From the NCBI RefSeq assembly GCF_000002995.4, contig NW_025062477.1, positions 9,582,649 through 9,646,648 of the forward strand: DNA of 64,000 nt. Direction: 5' to 3'. A program made the translations under genes and the position numbers. The stretch is from Brugia malayi. Lineage: Eukaryota; Nematoda; Chromadorea; Rhabditida; Onchocercidae. This document shows, in pieces, positions 1 to 14,060 of the stretch (within the stretch, counting starts at the first letter, position 1; the number at the start of each line of letters is the position of its first letter). The notes below the pieces were generated by a model, which had not been told where the DNA came from, made no database searches, and saw nothing but the letters and a program-made list of their open reading frames with translations.

Positions 1-3000
1 AAAGAACCAATGAAACAAAGAAATATTTTGAAAAATGAAACAGAATTACAAGAACTACTCTGAAAAAAAAAAAATGCTGAGAAAACTCCATTTGTATAAT
101 TAAACTACAAAAAGGCCTAGCAATAATATCAACTCATCATACTTTAATTTCTTCTCAAAATATTTCAGTTTTTTTCAAGATATCAAAGAAGATAAAGAAA
201 GATAGTAATAACCACGCATCATTTTTTGGATAACCTAAACATGCTTTCTTGATTTCAATCAGATCGAACATTCACCTAGTTTTATTCAGTTGAAAACCAT
301 TTCAAAACATTTATCGCCTTGTCCGTGACTTCTACCTTTTCCCTACAGTACCTGCTTAGTTTCAGTCCTTCAGAATGCTCTGATGACGAATTACCCCTGG
401 TAAATGATGATAAATGAACATTACTGCAATATGACACCGCGCTAGGATTTTGTGCTTTCATCTTATGGAACATTATACCCCCAAAATGACAATCTATATC
501 GTCGATTTATACGTATAACATTTAATAATTTGGCTGTCGTAAACGCATGTCATATAACCGCATGCTATATCCAAAAAATTTTAGATTAGGAAAAAAAAAA
601 ACATTACAGCTTGAACAACTTCACAATTGGGAAGAAATATAAATAGAGAAACTTACCGCCTTCTTAGACATAGCGCCTAAGTTATCAAAAAACAGTGGTT
701 TTCAATCACACTTTGCTTCACTTTTCCCTGCTATTAATGACTATTAGTCCTGAAAAAAGGTTTTTTTATTTCAGAATCCATCCTCTTATACCATTTGTAA
801 ACGCTCCGCATGTTTTGAATGTCATAAAAACAAAAAAAAAAAAATATCTTCAGAAATGAAAATCTTACATCTCTTCAACACATGGAAGAGTCTTATAATT
901 TAAACATCTGAGTATTATGTCTATAAATGGTCTTAAATTGGGCCAGTGATTATTTATGCAACTGATGCCATATATGATTTTGAAATGCTGCAAGTTTTAA
1001 CAAGGATGAGAAAATATTGCGTTATTGGAGGCAAATGACACGAGAAAAACCAATGAAATAAACGTCCTGGAAACTGATTTAGTGTTACTGATTTTAAGCA
1101 GGACAACTTCCTGGTAATGCTTGTATTCACGTTCTGATGACTTCTAACGAATTTCCTGATTATTCGGAAACTCCTGAATATCTATTCATTTCTTATTGCA
1201 AGAAAAATCAATCAATATAAGGTTCAATAATAAACATATCTGTATTTATAATACTACATAGAAACCAAATACAAACATAACAAACCGCATTAAAATAATA
1301 AGCAAATGAGATATCTGATTCCGTAAAATGCGCTGTACAAAGTAGACAATTCCCTATCAGTACCAACCTTTTCTCCTCTTTAAATGTTAACTCTATAAAT
1401 CGCATATTACGAACGCCATTCTTCATAAAAGAAGACTGCCACTGAAACAGTGGAGCCATTTTTCAGTGATGCAAACATTCACATCAAAAGCAAACAACGT
1501 CCGTTTCCTGTTATTTGAAGAATAGTGCGAAATGTACTTTTACTATTCCATAATAAGTTTAATGAGAATACAAATTTCCTACATCGAGATTTAAAGAAAG
1601 AAGGGAGGTTCAAACCATCTGAAACCGCACAACGTTCAGTATGAAGTAGTTCAGTATTACAACATCATATCTTCTACAGCGCCATTCGCCTTATCAATTA
1701 TTCGATTCAATCAAACGCAAGAAAGCACTGTGTTTTTTGAATATAATATTATCTAGAATCTAGAAATTTAGAAATCGAAAGCGTACAGTATTATTAAACT
1801 ATCATTAATGGAATATAATACCTCAAAATTTTTACATATTCGTTGAACATCAGCTTCTCAATATTTAAATGGACCACAAATAACACTGAGCATACATTAA
1901 GTGGTGGTAAAGAATCTTACAAACAACTAAAATGAGTAACACCAAGCAGTGAGGAGAATAAGGTGGAAGAAGTTCACATTTAAGAGGTTTTGTTTAAAAC
2001 AAGACCGTTTAACTGGTAAAACTAAAACCTGGATAGCGACCAAATCGGATTTCTAATGCTATCCAACACATTCATTTAAACCAATGTTCTTTATCCTTTT
2101 TGACACTGCTTCAGCAATACTATTTCAACTCCCACCACTCATATGAAGCAGATAAACACTACCTTATCACATGCACCACAGGATGGATCAGGCTTTTAGG
2201 GTGTTTCAGAAAGGAAGTGATGTAACCTTGAAGCGGTACTCTATTCATATCATCTAATCACAAAAGTATCCCTTAACCTCATGTGAATTACACAAAACAA
2301 ACGAACCACTGAACGAGAAAGCATTCTCACTCAATGCATTATTTCGCATCTCAGCTATTGCTAGATGGTATCGGTATGAAAAGAAATCATCTCAGTTGCT
2401 CGCTAGGAAAAAGCAAACCAACTCTATGCCTCCCTTCTCTTATCAAATAATGTACAGAAAGTAGTTCATAAATATGTGTTGGTGATTTGGGATATCTATA
2501 AAATGAAAGATAAAGCAGTAAAGTCAGTACATCAGATACGAGTGCTCGTCTTACACCCAGATTATGCAAGAAATTTGAAGAGCATTAAATTTACAATAGT
2601 TCTCCAATAGAAAATCAGGACGGAGAATCCAAACATCATTGGAAAATATACTCGTGATGTTTTAATCTAAGTGAAATAATCTCCACGAAATTAAATTTAG
2701 TATTAAAAAACACTCAGTCATCGGATTTTTTTCAGTAAGTGCACATATGACAAGCATGGATATGTCTATGGAATTAATCTTGTACCTCTATGCTAAGTTT
2801 CTAGCCACAGTATGGAAGAAGTCCACAATTAACTCGAATTTATTAAAAGAGAACTGTCACCAAAAAACAACAGAATAGATGAAACTAAACTTGAATCCGC
2901 TATTTTCAGCTTACTTTCGAAATTTTACTTCCGTATTAATATTTTTTTGAATTTCAGAAGCTCTTCATTAACTACTTTCTCATTATAACACTTGTCATAA
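1..3000. other. Gene-poor AT-rich region
   Basis: No conserved protein, RNA gene or clear exon chain was recognised on either strand. The open frames are short and read as random AT-rich peptides. Several poly-A runs occur, for example near 65-74, 590-600 and 829-843. It may be intergenic DNA or part of an intron of a gene starting outside the window. Confidence 0.6.
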
Positions 3001-4870
3001 CTGATAAGTAACCTACAAGAATGAGATATCACCGATTATCTATTACATGGGTCAAACAAAACGATTTGGAAGTTTCCAAAGATGAAGCAGTACTTAAAAT
3101 AAATGAAAATCAAAAAACACAGTTAATAAGTACTTGTCACAGTTCGGCTATAAAAATGACCAACTTCATCCAAGCCACGCAACAAAAACCGTTGCTAAAA
3201 GCATCCTTTGTGGAAAGCGATACAAATGCTAGAAAAAATATGGCTGAGAAAAATCAAAAAACAGCTTTTGGAGCCTTTTGGATTCGAAAGAGAAAACACT
3301 GAACAGAAAATTAGAATCTTTCTATAAAAATTCTTGCAAAAATTCTTCCTGAAAATCTCAAAACAAAGTCTAAATTATAATTTGGCTGAGATGTTCCTAA
3401 TATTTCAGTGTTCAAATCTAAATGATAGTATAATCAAATTACTTCATAATTATTTAAATTTACTAGTAAAACTATAAGATCAAAGAAGCGAAATAAACCA
3501 AAAATAGAAAGTAGAGAATAAAGCAAAACATTATACAAGGAACCATGGCATAAACATGACGAATATATCAGAGAGTTATGAAGAGCCAATTAATCTGAAC
3601 AACATACATCTTCAAAACCAATATTTCATACATACAATTGTTCTCTCCAGTATGGTAACTGAAAGAATGACGAATATGAATTTTATGAGTAAAACAATTT
3701 AATAATTCCTAAGGAAACATGAATTAGAAAAGCTGTAAATCCAAATAAAATGGACCGTACAAAAGCAAACGAAATTTAGATTTGTGAGAGTGTCTAAAGT
3801 ATAGGACAGTAATCAATGTAATAAAACTGAAGGCAATAATTTCAGGAAGCAAAGAAGCTTCTCATCCTTATGTTGTAATCTATTCACTTACATTAATGAC
3901 TTTATAGCAGCAAGCAATTGCAAATAAGTAAAGCTATAGCAAAGAGCTGTGAAAGAGTTATCAAGAATACAACATTCTTTTTTGAAGCAATCAGTAGTTT
4001 TTACACTGGATTCCATTGAATTAAATCCTACAAATAAATAATGTGGTCATTTCATTCGCCGGAATATTTGAATTTAATTTAATTTTAAATCACGTAAGTG
4101 AGAGTAATGATCACTCGGAGTTCAAAGATTTTGAAAGTGCACCTCGCTTATTACGATCAAAAAGAAAAAAGTAGTTACTGATTCTGACGAAGATACAAGC
4201 CCACAACCCATCAATTTCTGTCCATGAGAAGTAATCAGTGGGATAAACCATATAAAGCAATGAACAAATCACGTATGAAAATAGTAGCAAATGTAGAAAG
4301 AGATAAATTAAGAAAAGCTAGTAGCAACTACAATAGCAATAACGGAATTTGGGAAATGGAATTGAAGTGACAATGGTTACATCACACTAAATGGATTGAA
4401 GCACTAAGCATAAAAATACTTTAATTCTATAAATCATTTTGTTCCTAAGGTTCATAGAAATATAAAAGATCCCGAAAAACGTATTAAATAACATGAAAAA
4501 GCAACTTCAAAACTAACAATATTACTTGATTCCCAACAAGTCGAATCGAAAAATCCTTATTTCTTACTTCAGTTATTCCTTATACGCTATTCAGTAAACA
4601 CCAACCTGTGGTCGTCAAATGATCAATAATCACAATATCATGCATTTTTAAACAAGAAATTCAAATCGTTATCGTCTGCAGGTGATGAAATAGTCAGCAA
4701 CTTTCAAACATAGCTATGATTCCTTAGAAATGTCAGAAAAAAAGGATTTCCAAAATCATTGGTGAAGTAGGTTGTGCTAAAGCAGTTGGTTCTTGTTCTT
4801 CAAATTCAAAAGATGAAACAAATGTAATAAAAAACTCTGATAAGCTTTTTCCTGATGAAGTAATGTAGGA
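3000..4870 (+). pseudogene. Possible decayed coding fragments
   Basis: Three stretches read like charged nuclear-protein sequence but are broken. An open frame at 3021-3302 (93 codons) is rich in Lys, Glu and Asn and ends in a basic tail. At about 4098-4163 a frame rich in Ser, Glu and Arg/Lys stops inside an A-rich tract, and continues in a shifted frame to about 4227 with an acidic SDED-type segment. A further frame runs from about 4227 to 4366, and another of about 40 codons from about 4747 to 4868. Frameshifts at homopolymers and in-frame stops suggest a degraded gene. Equally, these could be chance frames or exons I failed to join. No family was recognised. Confidence 0.22.
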
Positions 4871-5057
4871 AAATCTCTTGGTGTATTCAACCATACATCA
4901 TACATCACAACTTGATTACATTTTAAATTTTTTTAAAAATTTATAAAAATTTTAAACCTGGTACATTTTAAAAATTTATAAAAATCAAACATGGTTTTTG
5001 ACAAATATGAAGATACCGTCGCCTAATCTCCTTCATCAGGGATTATAATAATCTCAC

Positions 5058-5086
5058 TTATTCGAAGTGATTTTCACTTCGAATAA
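5058..5086. repeat. Perfect 13-bp inverted repeat
   Basis: The arm TTATTCGAAGTGA at 5058-5070 and its exact reverse complement at 5074-5086 are separated by TTT. It would fold as a tight hairpin. It lies in intergenic DNA with no T-run or gene end beside it, so no role is assigned. Confidence 0.85.
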
Positions 5087-6724
5087 ATTATTCTTCGCAT
5101 ATGTGATAAGAAAACTGCAAAGCAATGTTTTCGTCAACAATACCTGAAAAATGAAAAAAAAAATACTGATTTTCCAGTGAATTCTACTGAAATCATAGTT
5201 ACTCTTTTGCACATTTCAATCTTTCCCTTTCGCTACAAATTAATTCAAAGATTACAAATTAATTTTGCTCCTGAATGGAATCAGGGAGCAGCTTTTATTA
5301 AAGAATGTATACTACACAGGCTTATCTGTTAGATAGGAATTTCTTGATAAGCGGCAACAGACCGTGTTGATTCAGCAGCTACGCATCTACAGAGAGACAA
5401 ATTAAGAATTTCTGCAAATAAAATGATAGAAATAACAGATAGTCATGTAACATCGGAACGATCGCTTGTCTAAAAAGAGGTTAATATATTCACTGATAAT
5501 AATATTTCCACCACTGATAAGACAACACGGGTTTAGAACTTTTTCTCTATTCGACTGAAATCCGGCATATTCCTCCAAAAATTTTTATATACGATTAAAG
5601 CGGGCAGCTCACTTATTATTATAAATTCAATTTTTTTCACTTCCTTGTAAACATAGCAATAGCAGACAAAATTAAAAAGTTGATGAAATAACAACAAAAA
5701 ATTTCCTACGACAGTAGACAAATGCAACGGAATTTAATGGAAACTTTAATGAACACTAAGGAAATTGCAAAATCCGACATGAACCAATCAGGAAAGCAGC
5801 CATTAACGATTATTTTAGGAGGAACGTTAAGTTCTACAGAATTTCAGTTTACACAAGAATTCTTTTATCGACATTTTTTAATACTTCTCAATGCAATAAG
5901 AAATGTATTTTAATATAATTAAACATAATATCAAAAGTTCTCATGCAACCCTTTAAATGAATAAACAGAAAATGATCATATAAAAATGGGAAAATGTTTG
6001 ATAAACTTTTTCTTTCTGAAAGCAAACCACCGATGAATCAGTGAAATATACCCCCTTATTCTTTTCCTTCCTGTCTGTTAGCTATTTATGAAAAGTTTAA
6101 GTGAGACAAATGAAAGTAGAAAAGGACGTTTATCGGAAATAAAAATCCCCTGGCGATTCATTAATATTTCCTATTTCCAAATGTGTAATTCAAATTCTGA
6201 ATTGACCACAGTTCATACTGGTCTATGCTTTGTAGCAAATGCTTTCAACTTCAATGTAATCCACACCAAAACTTATAAACCAATCATATAGTGCATTTTG
6301 TGGTCCTATCAAATGAAATGGATAGTAAACGAGTAGCGCACAGCATGATCGGATAGGACAATCAATTTGTCGCGCACAACTCTACCACACTCCTGCAAGG
6401 TACGACAATGATATACCATTAAAATAGGTGAGGAAGAGATTGGAATGCCAACATTCCAATCAAATCTGTTTATCAATAAAATCAGGCTTAATCTGTGAGA
6501 TATGAAAATGTAATCAGTGATAACAACAACAACGGAGACAGTTTCTTCAATTTAAATGGCCTATCAAAGAGAGAGACTGTATGAAGTTAGTTAAGAGCAC
6601 CAAATAGAACTGAACCTTTCATTTTTACAGCTTACACTTGAACAATTTGCGATGATCGCTGAAATAACTTTCACAAGGAATTCTCTCCGATGCCACAAAC
6701 AAACCTAGGCACACGGCCTGAAGA

Positions 6725-6796
6725 TATATATACACACACACACACACACACATACACAATACACAAAACATAACATAACAGGAGAGAGAGAGAGAA
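6725..6796. repeat. Compound microsatellite (TA)(CA)(GA)
   Basis: A short TA run passes into about ten CA units ending near 6752, followed by interrupted CA-rich DNA. A GA run follows at about 6782-6795. The long minus-strand open frames across this area are created by the repeat and are not taken as genes. Confidence 0.9.
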
Positions 6797-9700
6797 ACCT
6801 TCAGATGATGGACTGTCCGAGGGACCAGCCATCCCCAGGACCCGAATGCTTCTTCCGTGTAACAAAAGCGACACTTGCGGCAGCACACAGCCCACTTCCC
6901 TCCCATTCTCCTCTCCTCTGCACACCCCCCAACTCTCCGTCTCTGCTTCTCTAACTGCACCTAACATCTTGCAAAGAAGGGCGCATACCGTCATCAACAC
7001 AGCAAAATGCCGAACTGATAGGTGCATGCAGTCATGTAACAAACCCAGAAACACTGTAATGCATGCACACATACACAACAAACACTGAGAGCACTTTCTC
7101 GTTGCTGTTGCAGTTGGTGTGGAAGCGAAATGCAGGCAGACGTGTATGTATGACGTGCTTGCTATATGTTCACACGTGTGCAACTGTGCTTCTTAGCCAT
7201 GGCATTCAGGTTGATGATAAATAGTTTACGTGTAACCACGCAAGCAGAGATTCTCGTCAGAAGGAATCACGCAGTTCTGCTCAGCTAATCTATCCTTTTT
7301 GAATTGCTCGTTGAATACCGCCAAAAAAAGTCGCTGGTAGAACGCCAAAAGTAGAGATGTCTAATTCCTTCTCAAACAATCACTTGATGCATCTCATTAT
7401 TGATTAAGTCGAATTGAATTTACAAAGTAATTTAGGTGTCATGAACTCATAGTAACTTAGGTCACGACTGAAACATAATGGCTTGTAATCAGTGTGCCAC
7501 TGTATAAAAATGTTGGTAAATGGATGAATTAACAAACTCCACATGAGAAGCAGGAAACTGTTGATCTTTTCGAGATCTCTTCTTGCGATGCTGTCATTGT
7601 TTTGCAGTATGATATTTCACGTTGAACAGAGACAGAAGAGATCACACATTCGCTTATTCCAAAAACTTAGAAATTCAACCAACATTGAAGAGGGAAGGAG
7701 CGTTACAGAGACGTAAAAGAAAAATTTGTTACTTTTGGTCTTAATTTGAAGACACAGTCCTCCTAATTAGTGCGCTGAATGCAAATTACGAATTCAGGTC
7801 AATAAGTCTCCTCGAAAAAACAACTTCTACCTTTTGTACAGATTAAATGAGAAAGTTGATGAATTTTGAGGAGAATGGAAGAGGAATGTTGGGAAAGAGT
7901 CCTTTGGGAAGGGTCATCTCGGCCTAATCCCTCATCTCTTCTTTTTCTTTCTCTGCCTCATTCTCCAATTCCTTTCTCATTCCTCGAACTCATCTCTCGT
8001 TTTAATTTAAATTATTTTTTGAACAGTATGAGCGGAAAGGAAATAAAAGTGTCACCGTAATGTCATCAATAATCACATGACTATCACAGATCCTTCATCG
8101 TTGTATCCTTAAATAAGCATTCTCTGAGTGATCTTTTTGAAGTTTTAGATCTTTTTTTTTTGATTTGCTTGATAGGACTAAGAAGATATCTGGCCAAGCT
8201 ACATTTTTAGCGTGGTTTTATCGCATATTTGCTCTCTTGAATTGCAAGAAACTGCAGTAAATAACGAGACAATGGACTTACTTGAAATAATTAGAGATGA
8301 AACTGATTGTAAGGGATGAATCATTTCCAACTTTACATCATTCAAAAAGCTTCCTCTTCAAAAAATAACAGGATAATACAAATATAAAATAATAAGAATT
8401 TAAAAATAACAACTTTGCAACGCTTTTCATTTCACAGTACCATTTCAATGGTAAGATAAAGTGGCACGAGAAATATTACACTGATGTCTGATGACATGTC
8501 GTCCATTGTTGAATCCAACCAGCCATTGTCCATAAATTTTGACGACACTGAAAAAGAAGAATTTGAAAGGCGAATTTAAAGCCGTTTACCGAAACATTTT
8601 CAAAGCTCTGAAAATGCATAAAAAGTCATGAATCATAGACAGCTTCATTCATCGCTTCTCTTTCTGCCAATTCATCGTACCACCGACATTTCACTGTATC
8701 AACAACGTAAGATAGAAGGGAGCGGTGATGAGACGCGAGGGCAGGACGGAGTGTTGAGAAATAAGCAATGTAAGCATTCTGCTCCTTTCGGGAAAGATGA
8801 TGATAATGTATGTTCGGAAACAAATGATTTTCATATTTTCATTTCCTCTATTTTAGTCTTAACTGTACAAAAATAATGAAAACGCTCACTCAGCCTTGTA
8901 ATCTTCGTGCTAACAAAATTTTTGTAAAGCTTTCAAATGGATGAACACATCGCAAATAATTTGCATTTTCTATGCGTAAGGTCAAAAAACACAAAGCTGT
9001 TGAATAAAACGCACGCAAATTTCTCTTTATCATTTAGCATGTAAACTATGAAAATGTACAATTCAATCAAACACGAAATTGAGAAATTGTTGAACTGTTT
9101 TCAATAAATATCAATTCAATAACACATCCTTGGTGTCGCAGAAAATGTAAATAAATAAAGAAAGGAAAATGACTGACAGGAAGATTAAATTATATTTTGA
9201 AAATGATATTTAAGTACAGAAGAAATTATTTTCCACCATAGCAACACTTCAATAAACAATCGCACCAAACTATATGAAAATGGCTCACTTGATATCTTCT
9301 TCTAATTTTAAAGACTACAAAATGAAAAACGAAACTATGGAAGCAAAGAACAATTTAGCATTGAAATACATAACATATACATAACTGTGGTTTTATGCGG
9401 CCTCTCTCTAACTAATGTTTTTTGGTCGTTATTGTCTGGAATTGTTTGAGAAACGAAGAAATTATAAAATAAAGGCGTAATCTCTTGTCTCGGAAAATTT
9501 TACAGAAAAAAATGGAAAATTGGAAAAAAAAATTTACAGAGAAAAAGAAATCCAGAAATCATCCAATCCACGCCTGGCATTTATAGTTGTTATATTCCAG
9601 ACATTTTAAATGCATTTGCATTGCTTCCTAACTATTCTTGTATTCATTTTGCTAGGTAATCAAATAAAGTCACACTGAAACGATTTGTGTATAACATTAA

Positions 9701-11257
9701 GTCATTTTCATTTATGTAAAAACCGTTTGAACTACAAAAGATTTCAATAAACTGAGTGTGAAAAATTATCGACATTTGACCTTTCGTCACAAGCGCCAAT
9801 TTCGGAAACACCTGCAAATCTCAATTAGTTTCCATGTAGATTTAGTTTAATTGATGCAGTTTAATCAACACAAATCTCAGTGTACAATAGGCTGATCAAG
9901 AAAACAATTATTTTTAATGCATTCCTTTCTTTTCAAATTTCAAATCAGATAAAAAATTATTGAGTCTATGCAATTTCAAATTTTTAATTTAAAATAGTTC
10001 AAAACTTACACATTATATAAAACTTTTAATTGAATATCTTTGCCAAGCTGAAATCAAGTCGCATTCCTTTGATCGATTAATTGAAAGGAATTAAACTTAA
10101 ATTTAACAGAACGATATCAAAAACCTTGGAACAAACATGTTCCTTGAGGAAAGAATTATCAAGGGTTGGATTTTTTTACTGCCACGGAAAGCATTCTGCT
10201 CTTACATTCAGCATGGAACGTCAACTTCCGAAGAAAGACCAAATACACTAGCTTTACGTGTCAGATCAACCTATAAAAATTAAATTCACACTTAAATGAG
10301 TGATCCTAATAGAAACGATAAACATCCGATGCACCATTTCCTAAGAAATATTGAAAACAATTACTCCATCTCATGTTAATAAGGTACAGAATGCCGTTAA
10401 TTATTTGAAGTTTGGTTACCAGTTGCTGGTATGGATAAAGATTACTAGTTTGCATGCAGATCACCAGTTTAATTATAGATCGCTAATTCTTCCTCATTCC
10501 TTTCGCTTTAACTTGCAGTCCTTCGACAACATAACATTTTGCTTCGCTACTATTGCATACTTTTGTCAATATATTCAATTGGTAACTATTTGAAATACTT
10601 GAACTTTTGCAAAATTTTCACACCTTCGATATCTGACTGAACTTCATTGTGGAGAATTTATTAGATATCATAAGACAACCATAAAATGCTGTGAAATATG
10701 CAATAAAAATCTAGAACCAATATATGTAATTAGAGCATTATCAAAGTATAGTCTTTCAACTCCTTTAAAAATCATATGGATTATTCGAATCATAAATGTT
10801 TTAATTCTCATAAATGTTAGTTAACATATAATGAGACAATTTTCTTTTTTTCTTTGTGTCGAAATAAAATTTTTATAATACACAATAACACACATTTGGG
10901 ATGCTGAAATTTTAAAAAATTTCCCAAACTTTTAGTCACTTAAAAAACAAAGGCATAAGAAAGAGAAATTGGTAATGGATCATTATAAACTATTAAAGCA
11001 AAAAGAAATAAGCAAATAATGATTGATGGCAGTGACTGTTGGAAAGCAAAAAAATTTTTTTAAGATTTATGAATTTGAGAGAAATTGTCAATAAAGTTAC
11101 TAAAGGAATTGAACTTAAAAAAAAAAAAAAAACAAACACGATAAGCATATTATGACAAATGTAAACAAAAAATAAAAAAGTAATATGGCTGCTGATGAAA
11201 TTGGTTGGGATTCTTTTCCAAAATTTGGTATACACTAGAAAAGTCAGTATTGTCGAT

Positions 11258-13712
11258 TTACAGGAGCTGTGGACTACTAGCAATCTGTTCATTTTCTCCT
11301 CCGAGCTTACTGTAACCGGCAATAAGCGCTAAACGTCTCAACTTGTTAAGATTGCTACAAATGAGATAAAAAACCGTTGTTGCAGAGAGTAGTACAACAA
11401 ATAAAGTCCAATATACAAACCGATGGCTGTCTTTGCATGCAGAATTTGAAATCTCGAAGATATTTTGACCCTTCCGAGATTCTGGTGCAACACAGATCGC
11501 ATAACCCTGGAACTGGATTTATAGAATTAGATTTAAGCGACAAATAGTACTATTTTGTCGCAAATGCAATATACAAATAAGCCATGTGAACGGTTTCCTA
11601 TTATGGATGAGTGAAGTAGAAATCTTAAATTCAAGAAATCTATTTGCAATTAATTTTACCTGATTAAAGGAAGATGTCGGACTTTTTGATAGTTCTTTGA
11701 TAGCTGGTATAATATCACAATCACAGTACAGAGGGTTTGAAGAAATATCAACTGTTGTTAGACTAGGAAGAACCTCCCAAAGATGAGTGGATAATGTAGA
11801 GAATTCATTTCCCGAAACATCCAATACAACAAGATTTTGTAAGCAATTCCAATTAACGCTGAATTTTTTCATCTTATTACCGGATAAGTGTAAACGAATC
11901 AGGCCATTCAACTGAAATGAAAACTACCATTCTCTGTGTCGATTTGCCATAATCAAGTAATTTCAACATTACCTTAACATTACATATAAGTAATTATTTC
12001 CACCAAAAAGCATATTAAGCATTTTTAATGGATCAATAATTTATATGGTAAAAGTGTAAATGATGAAACCAGAACTTTTACTTCACACATTATTTTATCA
12101 GTTGAAATTACCTTGCAAAGCATGTCAGATAGTATTTCAATAAGATCATTGTCACGTAGGATTAGCTCCTGTAAATCATTAAATTCATTTACAGAGTCAA
12201 CAAACGTATTAGCCAATAAGCGCGGTCGTTCAGAAAGTGATACTGATGATGAGAAAAGATTCGACATATCCAGAACTCGTAAGCGTACATTCCATCTGAA
12301 AAGTTTCGAGCAAAAAAAAAAAAAAAAAAATAAGCAGATATGAGAGATCTAAATATACAAAAATTCTTAGACAATATAAAGCAGACTTTACACGTTAAAC
12401 TACATCGTTACGCCAAAATAATTTAGAAGTGTTATCAGGACAATTTCTATGTTGCAAAATGGAAAATCAAATTTAAGCAACTCTTCGTCCACTTTTATAC
12501 ACTGTAAATTAAATTCATAGAAGTAGTAGAAAAGTTAAATTAAGTGTCGATTTCTCAAATCCAAGCAAACACTTCGATTTAAATATCAAAACAAATATTA
12601 AACCATAACTTCTTTCAGCTCTGTAAAAAAATTTACATGCATACACAAGAACTAAGCAAAATAATTATCAAAATTTTTAAGTCAAAATTAAATCAAACAA
12701 TAACGTTTCATTGATAACGATACAGTTTTATTAAATCTTGCACTCCTTCTTAAAAACTTTAGCAATTAAAGGAAAATTATCTAAAGTTCTCAAACAGAAA
12801 ACAATTTAATTTCATCATCAAAGGAATGGGAAGATCGAAGTCAAAAGGAAACGATTTGCAACATTTCCTCAGTGCATTTTATGCATACAACGAAACGAAA
12901 TGATATAAATTAATAAGCGAAACGTCTCGCACTTAATGCTCTTTCCTCGCTTTACTTAACTTTTCAAAAACTCAATCTGTACGACTGTGTGACGAGTGCA
13001 ACTCTATGTCCCAGGCATATAAAGATTAAATTATTCAATAAGAAGACAAATTATCATTAAACTGCTTGAATTTCACTTCAGACAAGTGAAATCTTACTTC
13101 ATTTCATCAGTAACAAGTAAATAAACACAGAGGGCAAGAGAATATAAGAGATTTCCTTTGATTTAAAAAAGTTATTAGTTTAAGAAAATGACTTAAACCA
13201 TGAAGAGGAATTTTGAAATTGCCAAAAATTATCAAAGTTTTTGGAATAAATTCAGATCAGATGGAGTGTTAGAAGTTGCAAAGTCAAGAAAATTCTATTT
13301 GAAAGAAAAAAACTGACCGAAATGGATCAGCACCAATTTGTTTGATTGCATTATCGTGCAGATAGAAATATTCCACTGCCGGTAGAGCTCGAAAAGTGTA
13401 TGAATCGATGGCGCTAATAGCATTGTCAGATAAATCAACTAAAGAAACAAAGCGATGAGTAACATTACGACCAAAAATATTTGATCCAGCTAGATCTCCA
13501 ATGCTATTTCCAGTAACAACGATAGTATCCAAATCCGGATATGCTTCCGGACGCATGGTCAAAAACATTTCGCTGCCTTGCATCTTTGTGTGATGACACT
13601 CAACTGTAGTTTTATTACAGTGACACAGTCGTGGACAGTTCACATCAAATTGACTTCGTTGAGCCTTTACAACCAGAAAAAATAGAAATGCACAACTCCT
13701 TAAGGTAAGCAT
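11258..13712 (-). CDS. Single-pass leucine-rich repeat membrane protein
   Basis: Four exons on the minus strand join in phase: 13712-13318, 12295-12112, 11911-11660 and 11512-11258, giving 361 residues. The start was chosen because it opens a hydrophobic signal peptide (about residues 1-18); an in-frame ATG at 13781 would add 23 residues. Next come an LRRNT cap with the CPRLCHC cysteine cluster, then repeats with exact 24-residue spacing across the exon 1/2 and 2/3 joins, a longer polar insert after the middle repeat, and an LRRCT cap starting NPLYCDCD. A membrane helix lies at about 309-329, followed by a 32-residue cytoplasmic tail ending SSPQLL. The last acceptor could be 6 nt further in without changing frame. 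Architecture resembles trophoblast glycoprotein-type (TPBG) surface LRR proteins, but orthology is not shown. Role probably adhesion or signalling. Confidence 0.85.
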
Positions 13713-13779
13713 TGTATAGCAATTGTAGTAATAAAAGAAGGGAATGAAATATTGCGAATTGATTTGCGTCACTTTGATC

Positions 13780-14060
13780 ACATTTAAGGTTGGCTGATTG
13801 GTGTACTGCTCGAATGGGTTAGATTCGATTTCTGATGATTGAAGGGAGAGGTGGGAAGATACAGAGCGGTTGAACTCTGCTGCGTGCTATTTAACTTCTA
13901 GTCTCTATCCCCACAATTCTCGAGGCACCTCATTCTCGACACCGCACTGCAGTTCGCATCACCATTATGATATTTAACAAGCAACCAGCTTACCTACATC
14001 TCTTTCTCTCCCTCTCTCCAGAGTTCTCAAAAGAACGGGCATTAAATCTGTTCCAACATT
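13780..14060 (-). promoter_or_regulatory. CT/GA-rich putative promoter of the LRR gene
   Basis: Immediately upstream of the minus-strand LRR gene, base composition shifts from AT-rich to mixed, with purine- and pyrimidine-biased tracts (for example 13841-13870 and 14000-14022). Similar tracts precede iars near 56.5 kb. This is inferred to be promoter-proximal DNA from position and composition only; no TATA box was identified. Confidence 0.35.

Larger units (their letters stand above)
4870..11257. other. Intergenic region, simple repeats only
   Basis: Apart from the listed hairpin and microsatellite no feature is supported. Pyrimidine-rich, less AT-biased stretches occur at about 6885-6955 and 7915-8000; they resemble the CT-rich DNA found upstream of genes elsewhere in this window. 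Open frames of 60-80 codons here lack recognisable domains or convincing splice contexts. Confidence 0.55.

Noticed and set aside
6625..7183. Two overlapping minus-strand open frames of 111 and 170 codons
   Set aside because: They are produced by CA/GA microsatellite and pyrimidine-rich DNA, overlap each other in different frames, and encode Cys/Val/Leu-rich low-complexity peptide without a domain.
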